Origin: CAMQVM01 sp044433405
GTDB taxonomy: Bacteria; Bacteroidota; Bacteroidia; Bacteroidales; Rikenellaceae
Assembly: GCA_044433405.1 (NCBI GenBank)
Contig: JAWXTQ010000026.1
Coordinates: 1-18,933, forward strand
Reading direction: 5' to 3'
DNA: 18,933 nt
Below are positions 13,261 through 18,933 of the stretch, piece after piece (within the stretch, counting starts at the first letter, position 1; each line of letters starts with the position of its first letter). The translations under genes and the position numbers were made by a program. Under the pieces are notes generated by a model. The model was not told where the DNA came from, did no database searches, and saw only the letters and a program-made list of their open reading frames with translations.

Positions 13261-14403
13261 TTAAATTGTAACAGGCATCAACATCATTATTATGCTCTTT
13301 TCAAGCACATCTTCGCTGTCAATTGCACTCAATAACACCGCTCTTGTATTGCCAGACATCTCTAGTAATACATCGTTAGAAGATAGTGCAGACAACATGT
13401 CAATAAAATTAACCGCCTTAAGGTTGATCTCAATCTTTTCTTCTAGGCCTTCATAACAACATGCAACGTTGTCGTTTGCACTTGATGAGTATGCAAAATC
13501 TTTAGCCTCTAAGAATATATTGTCAGCAGTAACCGACAAGCTAATTAGGTTGTTGCTGTTTTTAGAACACACCGATACGCGTTTAATGCTATTTAGAAGC
13601 TCTAGACGATTAACTGTGACTTTGTTGGGATTACTCAAAGGAATTGCACCATTGTAGTTAGGGAATTTACCCTCAATTATTCGGCTAATATATGAGTAGC
13701 CTCCTACTGTGAATTTTATATTGTTACCTCCAAATTCCAAAACGACATCACCATCATCTTTAGATATTATGCTTCTCAATAAGAGGGCAGTCTTTTTAGG
13801 AATTATTATAGATGTTGGCTCTTCGATGTCAGTGTGTTTGACAATTGTGAGCTTCACAAGTTGATGAGCATCGGTAGCTACAAAAAAGACATTCTCAGGA
13901 GTTATGTCGATTAAAATACCTGTCAAAATTGGACGAGCAGTGCCGTTAGATGTAGCAAAGTGGCTTTTAGAGATGCCAGCTATTAGCTCTTCGCTTTTAA
14001 GTGTCAAGCTGGTTGGTTGACCAATTATGTTTTGATTTTCAATTTCAGGATAGCCAAATCCATTAAGTCCAGTAACAACAATATCGCCTGTTGACCATGT
14101 CATTTTAATCTCAAAATTATCTTGGTCAATCTCGATAGTGATAGGTTGGTCGCCTAGTTCACGCAACACATCCATGAAAGTATTTGCAGGAACAGCAATT
14201 CTACCACTTCCATTATTTAAACTCTCCACCTCAATCTCTGCTATAATCGTAGAGTCTAAATCGGAGGCCGTGACTGTCAATTTTTCTTCTTTTAATACAA
14301 ACAAAAAGTAGCCCAAAATTGGCATTGTCTGCTTTGGACTTATCGCTTTATAAGCATTTTGCAATACGTGAGATAGTAGTGCACTTGAGATTTTAAACTT
14401 CAT
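13261..14403 (-). CDS. dnaN: DNA polymerase III subunit beta (sliding clamp)
   Basis: 380 residues, normal for a bacterial clamp. The three repeated clamp domains are recognisable from MKFKISSALLSHVLQNAYKAISPKQTMPILGYFLF through VPANTFMDVLRELGD, the middle TSNGTARPILTGILIDI and FFVATDAHQLV, to the third domain ending KSIIMMLMPVTI. The MLMP segment before the C-terminus is the conserved clamp ending that contributes to the partner-binding pocket. It encircles DNA and tethers the polymerase. It is the first gene of the operon dnaN - exonuclease - LysM protein, with a good promoter match 33-63 bp upstream. Confidence 0.95.
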   Translation of the reverse strand: MKFKISSALLSHVLQNAYKAISPKQTMPILGYFLFVLKEEKLTVTASDLDSTIIAEIEVESLNNGSGRIAVPANTFMDVLRELGDQPITIEIDQDNFEIKMTWSTGDIVVTGLNGFGYPEIENQNIIGQPTSLTLKSEELIAGISKSHFATSNGTARPILTGILIDITPENVFFVATDAHQLVKLTIVKHTDIEEPTSIIIPKKTALLLRSIISKDDGDVVLEFGGNNIKFTVGGYSYISRIIEGKFPNYNGAIPLSNPNKVTVNRLELLNSIKRVSVCSKNSNNLISLSVTADNIFLEAKDFAYSSSANDNVACCYEGLEEKIEINLKAVNFIDMLSALSSNDVLLEMSGNTRAVLLSAIDSEDVLEKSIIMMLMPVTI

Positions 14404-14435
14404 AGCTATCTGTTTTTATCTTATTTTTTAAGGCT

Positions 14436-14466
14436 TAAAGGTATGAATTTTTTTTCATCTTACCAA
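14436..14466 (-). promoter_or_regulatory. probable promoter for the dnaN operon
   Basis: On the minus strand TTG (14464-14466), a 20-bp spacer and TACCTTTA (14436-14443), one base off TAnnTTTG. Transcription would start near 14429, about 26 nt ahead of the dnaN ATG at 14403. Confidence 0.5.
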
Positions 14467-14517
14467 TTTTAGCCAAAATATTGTAAAATACCACATAGCA
14501 AACATTGATATAAGTTG

Positions 14518-14558
14518 AGATTAGCAGTAAAAAAATATTTATTTTTTACTGCTAATCT
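14518..14558. terminator. hairpin terminator after the GH3 beta-glucosidase gene
   Basis: AGATTAGCAGTAAAAAA (14518-14534) and its exact complement (14542-14558) form a 17-bp stem with a 7-nt loop, starting 8 bp past the stop codon at 14566. The A/T run lies next to the loop rather than after the stem, so it could also act mainly as a 3'-end stabiliser. Confidence 0.65.
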
Positions 14559-14565
14559 TAGTGGT

Positions 14566-16857
14566 TTATTCAACTAGTATAAAGCTAGTTGATAAAGGTA
14601 AATTATCCGAAGCTCCACCAACAAAGAGTTTGAATTCACCTGCCTCTGGGGCAAATTTATTGTCAATACGATAGAAAGCTAAATCGTCGGGTTTAAGTGT
14701 AAATTCGACTTGTGTGCTTTCACCTCTTCCAATAAACACTTTTTCAAATCCTTTTAACTCAATCAAAGGGCGTGAAACGCCATTCCCAATCACATCGCGC
14801 ACATAGAGTTGAACCACCTCTGCGCCATCGTAGTCTCCACTATTTTTAACTGTTACACAAACAGTTATTGAGCCGTCCATCAATAGTTTATCACTGCTAA
14901 GTGTAATCTTTTCGTAATCAAAAGTAGTGTAGCTAAGACCATGGCCAAAAGCGTAAAGAGGGGTATTGGGGATATCTCTATATTTTGAGCTAAATCCATA
15001 CGGATTAGGATTGTATGGTCGACCACTGTTTAATTCGCTATAGTAGATAGGAACTTGACCTAAATGGTATGGAAATGTAGCAGGAAGTTTGCCAGAGGGG
15101 TTATAGTCGCCAAATATCACATCAGCAATTGCACTCCCCGATTCTGAACCAAGTAGCCAACAATTTAAAATAGCATCACAATTGTCAGCCTCCTCGGTAA
15201 TCACTAGTGGTCGTCCAGTGAAAAGTGCCATCACTATTGGAGTGCCAACCTCACTTACTTTCTCAAGTAACTCACTTTGCAACCCCTTAAGCGATATATC
15301 GGCATAGCTACGACACTCTCCCGACATATAAGCATTCTCTCCCAGAGCCATAATCACTACGTCAGCTGAGCGCGCTGCCTCGATAGCCTCAGCAAAACCA
15401 GAGCGATCAGTGCTCTCTATGTCAAGCTGTACAAAAAAATCGAGACTCTCATTGTTAGCCAAACGACACCCTTCAGCATATACAACATCAACATCGCTGC
15501 CTACTGCCGCTTTGATACCATCTAAAAGAGTTACTGCTGAGTTAGATTCTCCTAAAGCTCTCCAGTTTCCGATAGGGGCATCGGCATCATTAGCTAGAGG
15601 TCCAATCACTGCAATGCGTTTAACCTCTTTAGAGAGTGGAAGAAGTTGATTTTCGTTTTTTAATAGCACAATAGAGCGTTTTGCTACTTCGCGTGATGCC
15701 TCAAAATTCTCCTCAGCCAAAACTATTTCGCTCTCTCTGTTGCTATTGCTGTACTTGTATGGGTCATCAAACAAACCCAACTCAAATTTAATTTTTAGTA
15801 TACGTCTAACCATTTGATTAATCTCATCAATAGTAATACGACCACTTTCAAGAAGCTCCTTAGCATGTTTTATGTATAAATCACCACACATATCCATATC
15901 CACATCAGCATTCAACCCATTATATGCAGCCTCTAAGCTATTTTTGGCAGTTCCATGTTCTATAGTCTCGGCAATAGATGCCCAGTCCGACACCACAAAG
16001 CCATCAAAACCCCACTTTTCTCTTAATACATCATGCATTAAATATCTGCTTGTTGAGGCAGGTTCTCCATTGACGCTGTTAAACGACGACATTATAGTTG
16101 CTACGCCAGCTTCGACTGCCGCTTTGAATGGTGGAAAATAGACCTCCTCTAGGGTGCGTTGTGACACATCTAGTGAGCTGTAATCACGACCTGCTAAAGC
16201 TCCTCCATATCCAACAAAGTGTTTAGCACAGGCAGCTATCGTCTCGTTATCACTCATCGACTCACCTTGAATACCGCGTATTCGAGCTAGTGTAGCTTGA
16301 GTTGTTAAATACACATCCTCACCAGCACCCTCCATTATTCTACCCCAGCGTGGGTCACGTGAGATATCCACCATTGGAGCGTAAGTCCAGTTGATTCCAC
16401 TAGCGGCTGCCTCTTTTGACATGTAGTGCGCACTCATTTCGATAGCCTCACGGTCAAAACTTGCAGCATCAGCAAGCGGTATAGGAAATATTGTTTTGTA
16501 ACCATGTATTACATCATAACCAAAAAGCAAAGGAATACCCAAACGCGACTCTTCGACTGCTATTTTTTGGAGTCTATAGGTTTTTTCAGCACCTAGAACG
16601 TTCAAAAAGCTACCCACCTCTCCATTGCGGATTTGTTCATCCATGTTGTCGTTGTGTGGGTTTACAGCGGCTCCTGCCCCTGTCGAAATATAGGGGTCGG
16701 AGAGTAAATTAAGCTGCCCTATTTTCTCTTCGAGTGTCATTTTTGCAAGGAGCTTTTCTACTTGTTTGTCAATATTCGACTCTTTTGCGATTAAGGTTGT
16801 TGCGCATATAGCTATTGCTACTGTGCTTAAAGATGTTTTTCTTAGCAGTGATAACAT
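14566..16857 (-). CDS. bglX: glycoside hydrolase family 3 beta-glucosidase (BglX type), exported
   Basis: 763 residues, matching periplasmic BglX-type enzymes that release glucose from the non-reducing end of beta-glucosides and oligosaccharides. An N-terminal signal peptide of about 24 residues (SLSTVAIAICATTLIA) directs export. The GH3 N-terminal barrel has LAKMTLEEKIGQL, GIPLLFGYDVIHG, the substrate-binding AKHFVGYG, and the nucleophile Asp291 in GFDGFVVSDWAS. The second domain carries ALGENAYMSGECRS, whose Glu514 is the likely acid/base residue by position. A fibronectin III-like C-terminal domain closes the protein (about 670-763). It is monocistronic, with no SusCD pair or other polysaccharide-utilisation genes around it in the window, so its natural glycan is unknown; related GH3 enzymes can act on xylosides as well. 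Confidence 0.92.
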   Translation of the reverse strand: MLSLLRKTSLSTVAIAICATTLIAKESNIDKQVEKLLAKMTLEEKIGQLNLLSDPYISTGAGAAVNPHNDNMDEQIRNGEVGSFLNVLGAEKTYRLQKIAVEESRLGIPLLFGYDVIHGYKTIFPIPLADAASFDREAIEMSAHYMSKEAAASGINWTYAPMVDISRDPRWGRIMEGAGEDVYLTTQATLARIRGIQGESMSDNETIAACAKHFVGYGGALAGRDYSSLDVSQRTLEEVYFPPFKAAVEAGVATIMSSFNSVNGEPASTSRYLMHDVLREKWGFDGFVVSDWASIAETIEHGTAKNSLEAAYNGLNADVDMDMCGDLYIKHAKELLESGRITIDEINQMVRRILKIKFELGLFDDPYKYSNSNRESEIVLAEENFEASREVAKRSIVLLKNENQLLPLSKEVKRIAVIGPLANDADAPIGNWRALGESNSAVTLLDGIKAAVGSDVDVVYAEGCRLANNESLDFFVQLDIESTDRSGFAEAIEAARSADVVIMALGENAYMSGECRSYADISLKGLQSELLEKVSEVGTPIVMALFTGRPLVITEEADNCDAILNCWLLGSESGSAIADVIFGDYNPSGKLPATFPYHLGQVPIYYSELNSGRPYNPNPYGFSSKYRDIPNTPLYAFGHGLSYTTFDYEKITLSSDKLLMDGSITVCVTVKNSGDYDGAEVVQLYVRDVIGNGVSRPLIELKGFEKVFIGRGESTQVEFTLKPDDLAFYRIDNKFAPEAGEFKLFVGGASDNLPLSTSFILVE

Positions 16858-16883
16858 AAATTTTAGTTTAATTGATTACGATG

Positions 16884-16891
16884 CAAAATTA
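16884..16891 (-). promoter_or_regulatory. -7 element for the GH3 beta-glucosidase gene
   Basis: TAATTTTG on the minus strand matches TAnnTTTG exactly and lies 26 bp upstream of the ATG at 16857. No TTTG is found at the expected -33 distance, which may point to activator dependence, but that is inference. Confidence 0.5.
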
Positions 16892-17040
16892 AAACTTGTT
16901 GTATGCTTTCTACCATGGAGTAAATCAGAAAGTAAATGCATTAAAACATAACCAGTTGTTTATTAGTTGATTATGTAAATATTAAAACGATTTTAAGTAA
17001 GTTAATATTGGTTGAAGGAAAACGACTTTAGCACCTCAAG

Positions 17041-18717
17041 CTAATCAATATTTTGAATCGCAGCAAGTAGCTCCTTGCCTGAAAGCTCGGTTCTGTTTTT
17101 GGTTTTTTGCAGGTTGTTATACACTGTTTGAACAGAGCAGTGTAGTATAGTTGATATCTTCTGATTGTCAGAGATACCCAATCTATTTAAAGCTATTATG
17201 CGCAGCTCAGTATTGAGAGTCTCGTGAGAGCGTAATTTTATCTGCTTGTCAGGTAGTAGTAGTTTGTTGAAGTTGTCGATAAAATTGGGGTACATTTTCA
17301 AAAATGTGTAGTCAAAAGCTTCGTACATCACTTTTAGCTCACTATTGACCAGAAGTGATGAGTCGCAATAACGTCTTAGCTCCTCTGTTTTGTTGCTACG
17401 CACTAGAGTTGCAATTTTTGTAAATATCTTCTCCATCTTGCTAATATGGGTAGAGCACACCTCAAATGTGTTGGCGATGTAGTTCTCTTTGATGAAGTTG
17501 CTATCCATCAACCTGTTGTTTAGCTCTTTAAGATTGTCGTGTGCAGCCGATAGGTTTTGATTTACCTGCTCTAACTGTAGTATGTGTTGGTCTAAATTTA
17601 AGTTTGCTTTATCCAAATTAGATAGTGCTACTCTTAATTTCTTATTTTTCATAATCACATTAAGCGATAGAGTAACTACTACGCAAAAAAAGAGAAAAAT
17701 TAGCAACGAGAATATTGCCAATCGTTTTGATTGTACTTTGTTTTTTGTGAGCAACTGACTATAGGTAGCATCGAGTAGGGTAGAGATCTCCATTATTCGC
17801 ACTCTATCACCAAAGTTTTTAGCTCTCTCGAGAGCGTACGATAGATATGAGTATGCCCTTTCAACATCTCCATTAGTTAACATTATTTTTGCTAGCTCTT
17901 GCAAAGATGCAATGTCATGATTGCACGATTTGACATCAGCAATAGCCGATTCGATTAAATAGGTGGTGAATTTTTGATTGTCACCCTTTGAATTGTATAG
18001 GTGAGCAACGGTGTACGCATCCATTGCATCATCGCTGTTGTCTCTGTTTGATGATAGGTAGCGTTCTTCTATCTTTTTTCGATAGTATTCAGTTGAGTCA
18101 CTATTGTAATGCTGCCACCCTTTGTTTATTAAATAGTATCTATCTTTATCGTTTATGACTAGTGATATAGAGTCTGTATAGCTGGTTTTACGCTCATAGT
18201 AAGAGGGCGAAAGTTTGTCATTTCCAAAGCTGTATTGCCCCATGTGTGAATTTAAGTACTCCATTTGCTGATAATACATCAGTAGAGTTTGATCGTCACT
18301 AAGTGTTGGTCTAAGATAGTCGAGTGTGTCAAAAGCCTCTTTGAGTAGTCCACTTGCGGTGTAGAGAAATGCTCTTCTAATACTCCAAGAGGCGTGATTT
18401 TTTATTTCTCCATTAATGTTGTTTTCAGTCAACATCTCCGATACCAGTTCAAAGGCTGCGTTGCTGTCATATTTTGCATACTCACCGTAGAGCATCACAT
18501 TTAAGATTTGCTGTTGATCTCTGTCTTGAGTGGTTGAGATGCTATATTTTAATTGCTCTATGCGGCTGTTTTTTGCTTCTTGATAAATATCTATATTTAA
18601 TATAGCCGCATCTAATTCCGCAAGCTTAGTCTCATTACTGACTCTCTGCTCGGATGCCAATAGACATATTGGAACTAACATGAATATTAGAAAAATATTT
18701 CGCATATAGCCACTCAT
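17041..18717 (-). CDS. DUF6377-type membrane-anchored regulator (TPR-like periplasmic part, TM, cytoplasmic HTH)
   Basis: 558 residues from the first ATG; a second ATG four codons in (18705, MRNIFLIFMLVPICLLA) gives a more typical signal peptide and may be the real start. After the signal (to about 21) comes an alpha-helical region of about 300 residues with TPR-like helix pairs (for example SLQELAKIMLTNGDVERAYSYLSYALERA at 271-299), predicted to be outside the cytoplasm. A single transmembrane helix lies at about 334-356, a coiled-coil linker at 358-406, and a cytoplasmic C-terminal region whose last 55 residues look like a helix-turn-helix (LRIIALNRLGISDNQKISTIL then SVQTVYNNLQKTKNR). This layout matches Bacteroidota DUF6377 proteins, thought to link an envelope signal to transcription without a kinase. 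Targets are unknown; the adjacent beta-glucosidase gene is a positional candidate only. Confidence 0.8.
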   Translation of the reverse strand: MSGYMRNIFLIFMLVPICLLASEQRVSNETKLAELDAAILNIDIYQEAKNSRIEQLKYSISTTQDRDQQQILNVMLYGEYAKYDSNAAFELVSEMLTENNINGEIKNHASWSIRRAFLYTASGLLKEAFDTLDYLRPTLSDDQTLLMYYQQMEYLNSHMGQYSFGNDKLSPSYYERKTSYTDSISLVINDKDRYYLINKGWQHYNSDSTEYYRKKIEERYLSSNRDNSDDAMDAYTVAHLYNSKGDNQKFTTYLIESAIADVKSCNHDIASLQELAKIMLTNGDVERAYSYLSYALERAKNFGDRVRIMEISTLLDATYSQLLTKNKVQSKRLAIFSLLIFLFFCVVVTLSLNVIMKNKKLRVALSNLDKANLNLDQHILQLEQVNQNLSAAHDNLKELNNRLMDSNFIKENYIANTFEVCSTHISKMEKIFTKIATLVRSNKTEELRRYCDSSLLVNSELKVMYEAFDYTFLKMYPNFIDNFNKLLLPDKQIKLRSHETLNTELRIIALNRLGISDNQKISTILHCSVQTVYNNLQKTKNRTELSGKELLAAIQNID

Positions 18718-18750
18718 TAAAATAGTAATAGGTTAAACTAAAAGCTATAA

Positions 18751-18769
18751 CCTCTCTAGTGTAGAGAGG
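18751..18769 (-). terminator. hairpin overlapping the obg stop codon
   Basis: CCTCTCTA (18751-18758) pairs perfectly with TAGAGAGG (18762-18769) around a 3-nt GTG loop. The obg stop codon lies within the stem. The minus strand continues TTATAGCTTTTAG, a weak T tract, so it may be an obg terminator or partial terminator before the DUF6377-type gene, which starts 38 bp downstream. Confidence 0.45.
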
Positions 18770-18933
18770 CCCAAAGCTTATCTTTTAGCTCTTGAAGATT
18801 GTAAAGAGTAACGCTCGAAATAAATACATAAGGTATATCTATATGACTAGCATTTATCTCTGCTGATAGTTCGTCGGTCAACTCTTGATCCAACATGTCG
18901 CTCTTGGTGATTGCTAACACTCTGTTTTTATCC
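18756..18933 (-). CDS. obg: Obg/CgtA GTPase, C-terminal part (5' end outside window)
   Basis: The frame runs from the right edge of the window to a TAG at 18756-18758, giving 58 residues: DKNRVLAITKSDMLDQEL, then IDIPYVFISSVTLYNLQELKDKLWASLH. TKSD is the G4 guanine-specificity motif and FISSVT fits the G5 region of the Obg G domain, followed by the closing helix. The protein ends there, without the variable OCT extension of some Obg proteins, as is usual in Bacteroidota. Obg is a ribosome-associated GTPase involved in large-subunit maturation. The N-terminal Obg glycine-rich domain and G1-G3 are outside the window, so another small GTPase remains possible though less likely. Confidence 0.8.
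   Translation of the reverse strand, partial: DKNRVLAITKSDMLDQELTDELSAEINASHIDIPYVFISSVTLYNLQELKDKLWASLH

Overview
The window reads as chromosomal DNA of an AT-rich member of the Bacteroidales (Bacteroidota). The evidence is a set of recognisable Bacteroidales-type proteins (a DUF6377-type membrane-anchored regulator, a LysM protein with a periplasmic-binding-protein-like domain, a PepSY-like lipoprotein, and an Obg GTPase that ends at the G domain). Several genes also have upstream matches to the Bacteroidota promoter consensus (TTTG, about 20 bp, TAnnTTTG). Genus cannot be fixed from the sequence alone.

Layout. Positions 1-1321 hold the 3' end of a surface polysaccharide locus on the plus strand: the tail of an NAD-dependent sugar epimerase, overlapping by 4 bp a WecA/MraY-type undecaprenyl-phosphate sugar-phosphate transferase. 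A UDP-glucose 6-dehydrogenase follows with its own strong promoter (1447-2760). Then come a tRNA-Arg(CCG) and guaA on the minus strand, fenced by two long perfect hairpin terminators (2793-2834, 2961-2996). A divergent plus-strand pair, a MarR-type regulator and a lipoprotein endonuclease/exonuclease/phosphatase-fold hydrolase, occupies 4676-5788. rlmF and folC form a minus-strand operon (5805-7979), divergent from a PepSY-like lipoprotein (8052-8888).

Positions 8889-9588 form the only long gene-free stretch. It holds two about 95% identical 187-189 bp direct repeats, 390 bp apart. Each starts with a sequence whose inverted repeats tile into a closed cloverleaf (four-way junction) with almost no unpaired bases, and the DNA between the copies contains two further long imperfect hairpins. 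This is the most unusual part of the window and no ordinary gene explains it.

From 9589 to the end all genes lie on the minus strand: a nitronate monooxygenase-family flavoprotein; an operon dnaN - DnaQ-like exonuclease - LysM/periplasmic-binding-like protein (14403 down to 10841); a GH3 beta-glucosidase (bglX type); a DUF6377-type regulator; and the 3' end of the GTPase gene obg. Most of these are housekeeping functions (purine and folate synthesis, rRNA methylation, replication clamp, ribosome-associated GTPase) mixed with envelope genes. No transposase, integrase, phage gene, CRISPR array or recognisable defence system was seen.
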